Below are positions 1 through 6,824 of a DNA stretch of 9,731 bases, piece after piece. Location: assembly GCA_934646965.1 (NCBI GenBank), contig CAKUEZ010000074.1, positions 1 to 9,731 on the forward strand, written 5' to 3'. Position 1 is the stretch's first letter; the number at the start of each line of letters is the position of its first letter. The notes under the pieces are model-generated. The model saw only the letters and a program-made list of their open reading frames with translations. It did not search any database and was not told where the DNA came from. The translations under genes and the position numbers were made by a program. This DNA is from an uncultured Collinsella sp. Its GTDB lineage: Bacteria; Actinomycetota; Coriobacteriia; Coriobacteriales; Coriobacteriaceae.

Positions 1-8
1 TTGCAACC

Positions 9-35
9 TTGTACATGTATGGGCAAGTATATACT
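9..35 (+). promoter_or_regulatory. Possible promoter of the small membrane protein gene
   Basis: A TATACT hexamer (30-35) matches a -10 box closely and lies 44 bases before the ATG. The best -35 candidate is TTGTAC (9-14), but the spacer is only 15 bases. The region is truncated by the window edge, so an upstream gene supplying the transcript cannot be excluded. Confidence 0.3.
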
Positions 36-79
36 TATGAGCGTTTACGACCCAACTCAACTACGCAAGAAGGCACCTA

Positions 80-253
80 ATGGACGCAGTTTTTTCCTTT
101 TTGTTTGGCACCACCACTGGTTTTGCCGTTCTTTTTGGCGGCGGTATCCTGCTTTTTGCGATCCTCGCCTTTGTGCTAGAGAAGCGCACCCATAAGATGT
201 ACGTCGACCGCGGCCCCAAGTCCGAGGACGAGGACGACAGCTTCTGGGACTAA
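80..253 (+). CDS. Small single-span membrane protein, unknown function
   Basis: This is a 57-residue open frame starting with ATG at 80 and ending in TAA at 251-253. A good Shine-Dalgarno sequence, AAGAAGG (67-73), lies six bases upstream and fixes the start. Residues 13-33 are a glycine-containing hydrophobic segment, which should form one membrane helix. It is followed by a basic stretch (EKRTHK, 34-39) and then an acidic tail (SEDEDD, 48-53) ending in FWD. The positive-inside rule predicts the tail in the cytoplasm. No catalytic motif is visible and I do not recognise the family. A strong terminator follows about 50 bases downstream, so it ends its own transcript, and it converges on proC. 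Such short one-helix proteins are often accessory subunits or regulators of membrane complexes, but nothing here says which. Confidence 0.72.
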   Translation: MDAVFSFLFGTTTGFAVLFGGGILLFAILAFVLEKRTHKMYVDRGPKSEDEDDSFWD

Positions 254-291
254 CCTGCCAAAAAGGGACAGGTTTATTTTGGTCGGTTTTA
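252..291. repeat. Intergenic repeat, copy 1 (core in forward orientation)
   Basis: This 40-bp unit has three parts: left flank AACCTGCC (252-259), a 21-bp core (260-280, containing GGGACAGG) and right flank GGTCGGTTTTA (281-291). The left flank overlaps the TAA stop of the small membrane protein gene. The two flanks are also imperfect inverted repeats of each other (AACCTGCC against GGTCGGTT, six of eight pairs), so the unit can fold as a stem-loop. A second unit lies at 374-413 with the same flanks and an inverted core. Confidence 0.85.
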
Positions 292-305
292 TCTGGGCAA
301 ACGCG

Positions 306-348
306 AGCGCCCCGCAACTGGAATTGAGCCAGTTGCGGGGCGCTTTTT
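306..348 (+). terminator. Strong rho-independent terminator of the small membrane protein gene
   Basis: A perfect 16-bp GC-rich stem pairs 306-321 with 329-344 around a seven-base loop. A run of Ts (344-348) follows on the plus strand. No T-run follows the stem on the minus strand, so it acts mainly on plus-strand transcription. Confidence 0.88.
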
Positions 349-373
349 ACTAAAGGGACAAAACCGCAGGAAA

Positions 374-413
374 AACCTGCCAAAATAAACCTGTCCCTTT
401 TTGGTCGGTTTTA
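374..413. repeat. Intergenic repeat, copy 2 (core inverted)
   Basis: The flanks AACCTGCC (374-381) and GGTCGGTTTTA (403-413) are identical to those of the copy at 252-291 and in the same orientation. The 21-bp core (382-402) is the exact reverse complement of the core at 260-280. The last three bases (TTA, 411-413) are the stop codon of proC. Read on the minus strand, the flanks can pair as AACCGACC with GGCAGGTT and are followed by TTTTT, so the unit may also serve as the proC terminator. Confidence 0.85.
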
Positions 414-1181
414 CTGGAGCGTGGCGTCGATGGCCTTGACCAGAGCGCTGCGCATGCCGGCGTCCTCGAGCGCGACGACGCCCTTGATGGTGGCGCCACC
501 GGGCGAACACACGGCGTCCTTCATGGCGGCGGGATGCTGGCCGGTTGCCAGCTGCAGCTTTGCCGTACCCAGCGCCATCTGGCTCACAATGCGATAGGCA
601 TCGGCGCGCGGAATACCGTGTTTGACGGCCGCATCGCCCAGAGCCTCAATCGCCATGGCGACAAACGCCGGCGCGCAACCGCCCACGGTGCCGCCCACAA
701 ACAGCAGGTTCGTATCGAGCTCGACCACCGTACCGAGCTTGCCAAGCAGATCGAGCACCGTGGCGCGCTGCTCGCCGTTGAGCGTCGAGGTCTTCTCGCA
801 GGCGATAACGCCCTCGCCCACCGAAACCGGCGTGTTGGGCACCGTCGAGATGTGCGCGACGCCCGGCAGGACCTGTTCCCACTTGGCGCTATCCCAAGTC
901 CAGGCGACCGAGAGAACGACCTTGTCGCCAAGGGCGTCCTTCAGCGGAGCGAACACCTTCTCGATCATGTACGGCTTGACCGCAGCGACCACGATATCGG
1001 ACGCGGCAACGACCTCGGCCGAATCGTGGCAGGCGGTCATGCCGCGTGCCTCGCAGCGCTCGACTAGGGCGTCGTAGCGGCCCGCGCAGGCGCACATGTC
1101 ACCCGCGGCCACGCCGGCAGCGATCCAGCCATCGGCCATAGCGCTCGCCATATTGCCAAAACCGACAAATCCGATCTTCAT
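411..1181 (-). CDS. proC: Pyrroline-5-carboxylate reductase
   Basis: The 256-residue product should catalyse the last step of proline synthesis in the cytoplasm, reducing 1-pyrroline-5-carboxylate to proline with NAD(P)H. The N-terminus has the Rossmann signature GFVGFGNM (4-11), followed by AVKP (67-70), PNTP (115-118) and the helical-domain segment GGCAPAFV (167-174). The family signature appears as MKDAVCSPGGATIKGV (220-235). Length is close to the usual 260-280. I start at the ATG at 1181, which begins the conserved MKIGFVGFGN. An upstream in-frame ATG at 1205 would add eight residues unrelated to the family. AGAGGA lies nine bases before the chosen start. It is the last gene of an apparent SPFH-rlmH-proC run, 74 bases after rlmH, and its stop codon lies inside repeat copy 2. 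Confidence 0.95.
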   Translation of the reverse strand: MKIGFVGFGNMASAMADGWIAAGVAAGDMCACAGRYDALVERCEARGMTACHDSAEVVAASDIVVAAVKPYMIEKVFAPLKDALGDKVVLSVAWTWDSAKWEQVLPGVAHISTVPNTPVSVGEGVIACEKTSTLNGEQRATVLDLLGKLGTVVELDTNLLFVGGTVGGCAPAFVAMAIEALGDAAVKHGIPRADAYRIVSQMALGTAKLQLATGQHPAAMKDAVCSPGGATIKGVVALEDAGMRSALVKAIDATLQ

Positions 1182-1255
1182 ATCACGTAGTCCTCTCAGA
1201 CGCATTTCTCAAAAACGGATGTAATTGTCCCATGCCATTGTTTCGTATTGCCGAC

Positions 1256-1726
1256 CTATTTGTGATAAGGCTCGCCACGGCTAATCTTGCAGGCGCGGTA
1301 AATCTGCTCTAGCAGCACCACGCGCGCCAGGTTATGCGGCAAGGTGATGCGTCCAAAGCTGAGCATCTCGTCGGCACGGGCGCGCACAGCATCGCTCACG
1401 CCGTCCGAGCCGCCGATTACAAAGGCGATGTCGCTGTTGCCCCGCAGCATAAGATCGTCGAGGCGCGCCGAAAGCTCCTCACTCGAGCGCTCCTTGCCCT
1501 CGATAGCCAGCAGGATCACATGCGCCCGCGGCGGCAAGGCGGCAAGAATCGCCGCTCCCTCCTTGTCGCGCGCAGCGTCCACGCCGCCTGCCTTGGCAGG
1601 GTCGATATCGGCGACCTCGCGCATATCCACCTTGGCATAGGCGCCCAAGCGCTTAGTGTACTCGGCGCACGCGTCCTTCCAAAAGCGCTCCTTGAGCTTA
1701 CCGACGCAAACAACGGTGTACTTCAC
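1256..1726 (-). CDS. rlmH: 23S rRNA (pseudouridine1915-N3)-methyltransferase RlmH
   Basis: This 156-residue protein is a full-length SPOUT methyltransferase of the RlmH (YbeA) family, which methylates pseudouridine 1915 in helix 69 of 23S rRNA on assembled 70S ribosomes using SAM. The SAM-binding knot is recognisable from FVIGGSDG (102-109), LPHNLARVVLLEQIYRA (129-145) and the C-terminal GEPYHK (151-156). The start codon is GTG at 1726. It is supported by AAGGAG nine bases upstream, and that Shine-Dalgarno overlaps the end of the SPFH gene. Only six bases separate the SPFH stop from this GTG, so the two genes are almost certainly co-transcribed and probably translationally coupled. Confidence 0.95.
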   Translation of the reverse strand: MKYTVVCVGKLKERFWKDACAEYTKRLGAYAKVDMREVADIDPAKAGGVDAARDKEGAAILAALPPRAHVILLAIEGKERSSEELSARLDDLMLRGNSDIAFVIGGSDGVSDAVRARADEMLSFGRITLPHNLARVVLLEQIYRACKISRGEPYHK

Positions 1727-1732
1727 GCGCGC

Positions 1733-2671
1733 CTACTCCTTCGAATCGCTCTGGGCTTTACCCGCAGCCAGCATCTGCTCAAACATCGAGGTCGACTGGG
1801 AGAAATCGCTCGGCAACACGACCGTCGAATTTTTGCCCGTGCGCGCGAACTCCGTCATCATCTCGGCCCACTGCGTAAACATGAACAGCTGGTTGGCCTC
1901 GTCGTTACCGACACCGGTCTCTTGGATGATCTCGAGTGAATCCTTGATGCCCAGCGCGATGGCCTTGCGCTGATTGGCGATACCCTCGCCCGCCTTTTCC
2001 ATAGCCTCGGCCTCGGCGGTTGCCTCGGTCACGCGCTTGATGCGGTCGGCCTCGGCGAGCTCCTGCGCCGCGGCGCGCTTGCGTTGTGCGGCGTTGATGT
2101 CGTTCATGGAGTTCTCGACCTCGGTCGGGAGCGCGATCTTGGTGATGAGTGTCGACACAAGGGTGAAGCCGTAGGCAGCCATTTGCTCGGACACGGTGGC
2201 GTTGACGTCCTTGGCGATGTCGTCCTTCTTGGCAAAGACCTCATCGAGCGTGTAGACGGGAATCGAGGAGCGCAGTGCATCGGTGATGAAGTCGCGCATC
2301 TGATCGACGGGTTCCTGCAGCATGTAGTAGCTCTTGTAGATGCCCGAATCCGCCGGGCCAGCGCCCATGTCATAGCTCACATGGTACTGGGCCGAGACCT
2401 CGAGGCCGATGGTCACATTGTCCTGAGTCTTAACGTCGATACCAAAACCGTTTTTCATGGTACGCAGACTCACCGTGGCGGCCTTGCGGTCGATCACAGG
2501 CACTTTCAGGTGGAAACCCGCGTTGACGATACGGTTGAACTTGCCCAGGCGCTCGATGATCACGGCATGTTGTTGCTCGACGACATAGCAGGCGTTAGGA
2601 AGAAGCAACAACAGGATGATGATGGGGATCAAAAGGCTGGTAAGGGCAGCGATGATACCGGATAGCAGCAT
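1733..2671 (-). CDS. SPFH/stomatin-like (band 7) membrane-anchored protein
   Basis: The 312-residue product begins with a strongly hydrophobic helix (about residues 4-25), which should anchor it in the membrane. A band 7 domain follows (VVEQQHAVIIERLGKF, then segments such as GFHLKVP and QDNVTIGLEVSAQYHV). A long alanine/glutamate-rich helical stretch rich in QRKRAAAQELAEADR and EATAEAEAM suits coiled-coil oligomerisation. The C-terminus carries a conserved hydrophobic helix (LFMFTQWAEMM). This resembles plant HIR proteins and bacterial QmcA/stomatin homologues, which form ring or cage assemblies in lipid microdomains and often associate with FtsH or NfeD proteases. Neither partner is present nearby, so the specific role is unknown. 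I use the ATG at 2671, with AGAGGAG about five bases upstream; the ATG seven codons earlier lacks such a site. It heads the rlmH-proC run. Confidence 0.88.
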   Translation of the reverse strand: MLLSGIIAALTSLLIPIIILLLLLPNACYVVEQQHAVIIERLGKFNRIVNAGFHLKVPVIDRKAATVSLRTMKNGFGIDVKTQDNVTIGLEVSAQYHVSYDMGAGPADSGIYKSYYMLQEPVDQMRDFITDALRSSIPVYTLDEVFAKKDDIAKDVNATVSEQMAAYGFTLVSTLITKIALPTEVENSMNDINAAQRKRAAAQELAEADRIKRVTEATAEAEAMEKAGEGIANQRKAIALGIKDSLEIIQETGVGNDEANQLFMFTQWAEMMTEFARTGKNSTVVLPSDFSQSTSMFEQMLAAGKAQSDSKE

Positions 2672-2745
2672 GGTTTCTCCTCTGTTGGGCATACATTGGC
2701 ACTAGGATACCCGTCCTGGACGGCCCCAAAGGCCCGATGGCAGGG

Positions 2746-2970
2746 CCAGTGGGCAAAAAAGACCAAATATGAGTACTGTCACTATTTTAGTAGCAGCCTA
2801 TTTAGCGAAATAGCACCCTGTCGAACCCGAGATCCTTCCAAATTGAGCCGCTTTGTCTCAAAGCCGAATCAAATTAACGTACATCTGTTGCGTAATTATC
2901 ACAAAATAGACCTCTAGAAATGTTGCCGCCTTTGTGACAGTACTCATATTTGCCGTTTTTTGCCCACTGG
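2746..2970. repeat. 225-bp MITE-like inverted-repeat element
   Basis: The left end (2746-2782) and the reverse complement of the right end (2934-2970) match at 34 of 37 positions, starting CCAGTGGGCAAAAAA and ending AAATATGAGTACTGTCAC. The three mismatches are clustered (GACC against CGGC). The 151-bp interior is AT-richer and has no credible gene. At its exact centre is a hairpin, GCTTTG-TCT-CAAAGC (about 2850-2864), flanked by further imperfect pairing (AATTGA against TCAAATT). I see no clear target-site duplication and no transposase. The element is upstream of the SPFH gene, whose promoter may lie in or beside its left arm. Confidence 0.75.
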
Positions 2971-3107
2971 GGTTTCGGGCATACGAAATATCGGCATTGG
3001 ATCCGTAAAAACAGCCTGCCGGCGCCCTCGCCAGCTCGCTAAAAACGCTCCGCGTTTTCTTTCCGCTCGCTCCTTCGCAGGTTCAAGTCCCTGCGAAGGG
3101 CCCATAA
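2971..3107. other. Gene-free, hairpin-rich segment downstream of tRNA-Leu
   Basis: No gene is supported here. The segment contains the hairpin AAAACGC-TCC-GCGTTTT (3042-3058), flanked by two direct GCTCGCT copies (3034-3040 and 3065-3071). A T-arm-like stretch follows, CGCAGGTTCAAGTCCCTGCG (3076-3095). The T-arm-like stretch is on the plus strand, opposite to the tRNA-Leu gene, and its GTTCAAGTCC is identical to the T-loop region of that tRNA. The same order of parts occurs downstream of tRNA-Phe. Confidence 0.6.
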
Positions 3108-3133
3108 CAAAAAAGCTCCCATTGCTGGGAGCT
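3108..3133 (-). terminator. Rho-independent terminator of tRNA-Leu
   Basis: On the minus strand AGCTCCCA pairs with TGGGAGCT (3126-3133 with 3114-3121) around a four-base loop and is followed by a run of six Ts. It begins about 12 bases after the tRNA-Leu CCA end. Confidence 0.88.
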
Positions 3134-3144
3134 CTTTCATTCAA

Positions 3145-3231
3145 TGGTGCGGGCGAAAGGACTTGAACCTTCATGGGGTTGCCCCCATACGGACCTGAAC
3201 CGTACGCGTCTGCCAATTCCGCCACGCCCGC
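3145..3231 (-). tRNA. tRNA-Leu (anticodon CAG)
   Basis: This is an 87-base class II tRNA with a complete cloverleaf. The acceptor GCGGGCG pairs with CGCCCGC, and the anticodon stem TACGG/CCGTA encloses the loop TTCAGGT, giving anticodon CAG (reads CUG). The long variable arm is GGGG-CAA-CCCC, and the T-arm carries TTCAAGT. The discriminator is A and the 3' CCA is encoded (3145-3147). It has its own promoter just beyond the tatD stop and its own terminator, so it is a single-gene unit. Confidence 0.97.
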
Positions 3232-3242
3232 GTGCAGGAATT

Positions 3243-3271
3243 AGAATAACGGAGCACCGCTGGGAACGCAA
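3243..3271 (-). promoter_or_regulatory. Promoter of tRNA-Leu
   Basis: On the minus strand TTGCGT (3266-3271) and TATTCT (3243-3248) are separated by 17 bases, a good sigma-70-type arrangement. The -10 box ends 11 bases before the mature tRNA 5' end at 3231. The -35 box lies immediately after the tatD stop codon. Confidence 0.7.
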
Positions 3272-3274
3272 GAA

Positions 3275-4192
3275 CTATTTTTGAAAAAGTTTGCAGGCAT
3301 TATCCCAAGCGGCTTGCGCAATGGCTTCGGCGTCCTCGCCGGTTCGGTCGACACGGTCGTTTACCAGTGCGTTTGCTGTGATAGAGATCATCGCAGGCTC
3401 GCACTCAAGGCCGCGAATGGGTTCCGGCGCCATATACGGGCAGTCCGTCTCGAACAAAATGCGATCGAGCGGAGTTGCCGCGAATGCCTCGCGCACGTCG
3501 TCGTTGCGCTTAAAGGTGGCCGCGCCGCCATAGGCGATATAGCAGCCCAGTTCCACAAAACGTTCCATCGTGGCACGGTCCTCGCCAAAGCAATGCAACA
3601 CGCACCCAGCCTGAGGCACGCCCACCTCACGAAGCACGTTGTAGGCATCCACATGCGAGGTACGCTCCTGGTCCGTGTCCTCGTGACGCAGGTGCAGCTC
3701 CACCGGCACGTTGCGACGCACGGCAAATTCGAGCTGGCGCGCCATGCAGTCAATCTGCACGTCATGGGGTGCCGGCGCGATATCGTCGTCATAGTCCATG
3801 TGATAGTCCAAGCCGATTTCGCCAATACCGACGCATAAGGGGTCATCGAGCGCGGCAACAACCTGCGCATGAATGTCATCGGTATAGTCGGGAGCGCCAT
3901 ACGGATGCACGCCGGCGAGATACTTTATCTGCGGAATATCCTGCATCGGCAGAATCTTGCGCGTCAGCCAGTCGCTATAGTCCGCCACGCTACGCTTGTC
4001 GGCGATGGGATCGAAGACCGTCACCAACAGGTCGACGCCCGCGGCCTTGGCGCGTACGAGCGTCTCGGGCACCTCCTTGCCCCAAAACGAGAGCAGGTGC
4101 GCATGCGTATCGGCAAGCGGTGCCAGAGGCTCCGGACAGGCAATCGTTTTCTTTTTCTTGGTAAACGTCACGCGTTCGGCATTAGGCGTCAT
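3275..4192 (-). CDS. tatD: TatD-family metal-dependent hydrolase (DNase)
   Basis: The 305-residue protein has the TatD TIM-barrel metal site in order: DTHAH (28-32), E125 in GIGEIGLDY, H167 in ELHLRH, H200 in LHCFG and D250 in ETDCPYMAPEP. TatD proteins are cytoplasmic 3'-5' exonucleases acting on DNA or RNA, with proposed roles in DNA repair. The substrate here is unknown. The start is the ATG at 4192, with CAGGAG seven bases upstream. The open frame extends to 4303, but that extension lies within rsmA and is not TatD-like. The first 20 residues (with KKKK) are a lineage-specific extension. The gene overlaps the end of rsmA by 11 bases in a different frame, indicating tight co-expression. 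The usual neighbour rnmV is missing. Confidence 0.92.
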   Translation of the reverse strand: MTPNAERVTFTKKKKTIACPEPLAPLADTHAHLLSFWGKEVPETLVRAKAAGVDLLVTVFDPIADKRSVADYSDWLTRKILPMQDIPQIKYLAGVHPYGAPDYTDDIHAQVVAALDDPLCVGIGEIGLDYHMDYDDDIAPAPHDVQIDCMARQLEFAVRRNVPVELHLRHEDTDQERTSHVDAYNVLREVGVPQAGCVLHCFGEDRATMERFVELGCYIAYGGAATFKRNDDVREAFAATPLDRILFETDCPYMAPEPIRGLECEPAMISITANALVNDRVDRTGEDAEAIAQAAWDNACKLFQK

Positions 4193-5042
4193 GGGAAAGC
4201 TCCTGAGCCAGACGGACAAAGTCGGCAACGCCGAGCGTCTCGGCGCGCGTGGTGGGCGCAATACCGCAAGCCTCAAAGGCGGCATCGAGCACGTCTTTGG
4301 CAAAGCCGTTGGCGCTCATGGAATTGCGGATGGTCTTGCGGCGCTGGGCAAATGCAGCGTCGACCACACGTGCCACATACTCGCGATCGAGCCCCTCGGG
4401 CACCACGCCGTCAACGCGGTCGATACGCACGACGGCCGAGTCAACATGCGGCGCCGGCATAAAGCAACGCGGCGGCACCTCAAAGCGACCCGTCACCCGC
4501 GCATACAGGCCGAGTTTTGCCGTGTAGCCGCCATAGGTCTTGTTACCGGGCGTTGCGGCAATGCGATCGGCGACCTCCTTTTGCACCATGACCACGGCGC
4601 GCTTGAGCGCGGGCATCGTCTGGAAGAATTGCAGGATGATCGTCGCCGCCACGTTATAGGGCAGGTTCGCGACAAACACCGTGGGCTCGCCACCAGCGGT
4701 CTGCTCGATCTGCTCCGACGTCACCTTGAGCGCATCGCCCATGATAAAGCGGAAGTTGGCGTAGTCGGCGGCATGGGCATCGAGCACCGGTTCGAGCTCG
4801 GGATCGGCCTCGATCGACGTGACGCACGACGCCTCCTGCAGTAGGGCTAACGTCAACGTACCGCAACCCGGACCCACCTCGAGCACGCGCTCATCGCCCG
4901 TAAGCTCGGCGAGTTCGCAGATACGCTCGATCACATGGTTATCGATCAGGAAGTTCTGGCCCAGGCGATGCTTGGTCGCAAGGCCAAACTCCTCCAGCAG
5001 CTCCCTGGTTGCCGTGGGGTTTGCCAAAGGCGAAGTTGTCAT
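4182..5042 (-). CDS. rsmA: 16S rRNA (adenine1518-N6/adenine1519-N6)-dimethyltransferase RsmA
   Basis: This 286-residue protein (KsgA) dimethylates A1518 and A1519 in helix 45 of 16S rRNA, a late 30S assembly checkpoint. Visible motifs are HRLGQNFL (25-32), the SAM-binding VLEVGPGCGTLT (53-64), acidic E78 in SIEAD, the catalytic NLPYN (126-130), FMPAPHVDSAVV (194-205) and the C-terminal FAQRRKTIRN (231-240). Length fits the family. The start at 5042 has an excellent TAAGGAGG five bases upstream. A terminator lies 38-68 bases before the start, between metG and this gene, so rsmA and tatD must rely on read-through or on a promoter squeezed into that gap. I could not identify a convincing one. 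Confidence 0.96.
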   Translation of the reverse strand: MTTSPLANPTATRELLEEFGLATKHRLGQNFLIDNHVIERICELAELTGDERVLEVGPGCGTLTLALLQEASCVTSIEADPELEPVLDAHAADYANFRFIMGDALKVTSEQIEQTAGGEPTVFVANLPYNVAATIILQFFQTMPALKRAVVMVQKEVADRIAATPGNKTYGGYTAKLGLYARVTGRFEVPPRCFMPAPHVDSAVVRIDRVDGVVPEGLDREYVARVVDAAFAQRRKTIRNSMSANGFAKDVLDAAFEACGIAPTTRAETLGVADFVRLAQELSHDA

Positions 5043-5076
5043 GGTTGCCTCCTTAACATGGTGGCTGCATCGTAAA

Positions 5077-5110
5077 GCAAAAGGGCATGGACCGTTGTGG
5101 CCATGCCCTT
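5077..5110 (-). terminator. Terminator after metG
   Basis: A perfect 10-bp stem pairs CCATGCCCTT with AAGGGCATGG (5101-5110 and 5081-5090) around a ten-base loop. On the minus strand it is followed by TTTTGCTTT. The T-run is short, so read-through into rsmA is plausible. Confidence 0.7.
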
Positions 5111-5153
5111 ACCGTTAAACAGCAAATTGCCGATATGGCGCTCGCGCGGCGTC

Positions 5154-6755
5154 TTAGCCCAGACGCGGGAACAGCGGATCGCCCTTCTCGACGGGCTGGC
5201 CGCCAGCAAGCAGACCCCAGGCACAGATGCCCTTGAGGTCGTCGCTCGTGGCCTCGTCCTCGCAGGACAGGCGGCGCAGAGCCTCGGCAGAAGTCTGGGG
5301 CATGAGCGGCATCAGCAGGTGAGCGGCGATACGGATTGCCTCGAGCAGGTTGTAGATCACAAACGCCAGCTCGTCAGCCTTGGCCTCGTCCTTGGCAAGC
5401 GCCCAGGGCTCGGAGTCCTCGATGTAGTGGTTGGCGGCGTGGATGAGCTCCATGACCTCGTCCTTTGCTCCGCCGTAATCGAGCACGTCCATCTTGGCCA
5501 TGTAGCGCTCGACCAGGCCGTCGGCGATCTTTGCCAGCGGGTTATCGAACGCATCGGCAGACGCCGGCTTAGCCGGCGCGCAACCATCAAAGTACTTGCC
5601 GCTCATGTTGAGCGAACGCGAGATGAGGTTGCCCCAGCTGTTGGCCAGGTCGGCGTTGTAGACCTGTTCCATGCGATCGAAGCTGATGGCACCGTCGGTG
5701 CCGGGAACCACGTCGGTCATAAAGTAGTAGCGATAGCCCTCGACGCCCAGCATGTCGATAACGTCCTGCGGGGCGATAGCGTTGCCACGGCTCTTAGACA
5801 TCTTCTCGGCCTTGCCGGTCTCGGCATTGCGCACGGTCAGGAAGCCGTGGGCAAAGACGTGCTCGGGCAGGGCCTCGCCGATGGCCATGAGCATGGCCGG
5901 CCAAATGACGCAGTGGAAGCGGATGATGTCCTTGCCCACGATGTGGAACTGCGCAGGCCAGCGATAGGCAAGTTCGGCGCGGGCCTCATCGGTGTCGACG
6001 CCGTAGCCGACGGCCGTCATATAGTTGAGCAGCGCGTCGAACCACACGTAAGTCACGTGGCCCTCGTCAAACGGGACCTGAATGCCCCAGTCAAAGCTGG
6101 TGCGGCTCACGGAAAGGTCGTTGAGGCCGCCCTCGACAAAGCTGCGCACCTCGTTCATGCGAAACGCGGGCTCGACAAAATCGGGATGCTCGTCATAGAG
6201 CTTAAGCAGCTTGTCCTGGAAGGCGGAAAGCTTAAAGAAGTAGGACTCCTCCTGCACGCGCTCGAGCGGACGGTGGCAATCGGGGCAGAGGTGCTGACCG
6301 ACGCTGCCGTACTCCTCGTCGCCCTTCTGGACCTGCGTATCGGTGAAGTAGGTCTCGTCGGGCACGCAGTACCAGCCGTCGTAGCTGCCCTTATACAGGT
6401 AGCCGGACTCCTTCATGCGCTCCCACAGGTACTGCACGGCATGATGCTGGCGCGGCTCGGTGGTGCGGATGAAGTCATCGTTGGAAATCTCGAGCTTGCT
6501 CCAAAGCTCCTTGAAGTGCGGGGCCTGGCTGTCGGTCCACTCCTGCGGCGTCATGTCGTGCTTGGCTGCGGCCTCGGCGACCTTCTCGCCGTGCTCGTCC
6601 ATGCCGGTCAAGAACTTGACGTTATAGCCGGCAGAGCGACGATAGCGAGCCTGGACATCGGCGATGATGGTGGAATAAGCCGTGCCCAGGTGCGGATCGG
6701 CGTTGACGTAGTAGATAGGCGTCGTGATAAAAAACGAAGGCTTGGTTTGATCCAT
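5154..6755 (-). CDS. metG: Methionyl-tRNA synthetase
   Basis: This 533-residue class I synthetase charges tRNA-Met and initiator tRNA with methionine. The HIGH-type motif appears as PHLG (21-24) within TTPIYYVNADPHLGTAYS, and the KMSKS loop is at 318-322 (EKMSKSRGN). The connective domain has one CPDC knuckle (157-160), while the partner position reads YCVPDETYF (129-137). This is the pattern of the Bacillus-type enzyme without a complete zinc site. The C-terminus ends with the anticodon-binding helical domain. The EMAP-II-like tRNA-binding extension that makes B. subtilis MetS about 660 residues is absent, so this is the short form. The start at 6755 has GGAGGA eight bases upstream. It lies 69 bases after rsmI and is followed by a terminator. 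Confidence 0.96.
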   Translation of the reverse strand: MDQTKPSFFITTPIYYVNADPHLGTAYSTIIADVQARYRRSAGYNVKFLTGMDEHGEKVAEAAAKHDMTPQEWTDSQAPHFKELWSKLEISNDDFIRTTEPRQHHAVQYLWERMKESGYLYKGSYDGWYCVPDETYFTDTQVQKGDEEYGSVGQHLCPDCHRPLERVQEESYFFKLSAFQDKLLKLYDEHPDFVEPAFRMNEVRSFVEGGLNDLSVSRTSFDWGIQVPFDEGHVTYVWFDALLNYMTAVGYGVDTDEARAELAYRWPAQFHIVGKDIIRFHCVIWPAMLMAIGEALPEHVFAHGFLTVRNAETGKAEKMSKSRGNAIAPQDVIDMLGVEGYRYYFMTDVVPGTDGAISFDRMEQVYNADLANSWGNLISRSLNMSGKYFDGCAPAKPASADAFDNPLAKIADGLVERYMAKMDVLDYGGAKDEVMELIHAANHYIEDSEPWALAKDEAKADELAFVIYNLLEAIRIAAHLLMPLMPQTSAEALRRLSCEDEATSDDLKGICAWGLLAGGQPVEKGDPLFPRLG

Positions 6756-6824
6756 GGGGTCTGTCCTCCAGAAAAACGTTGCATACAGGGGATGATTCTA
6801 GCGCAAGGGCTGCATATCCTCCAT

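Noticed and set aside
2696..2917. 73-codon plus-strand frame
   Set aside because: It lies inside the inverted-repeat element, has no ribosome site and encodes no recognisable protein.
2944..3225. 93-codon minus-strand frame beginning MAELADAYGSG
   Set aside because: Its beginning is simply tRNA-Leu read as protein, and the rest runs through the terminator and the hairpin segment.
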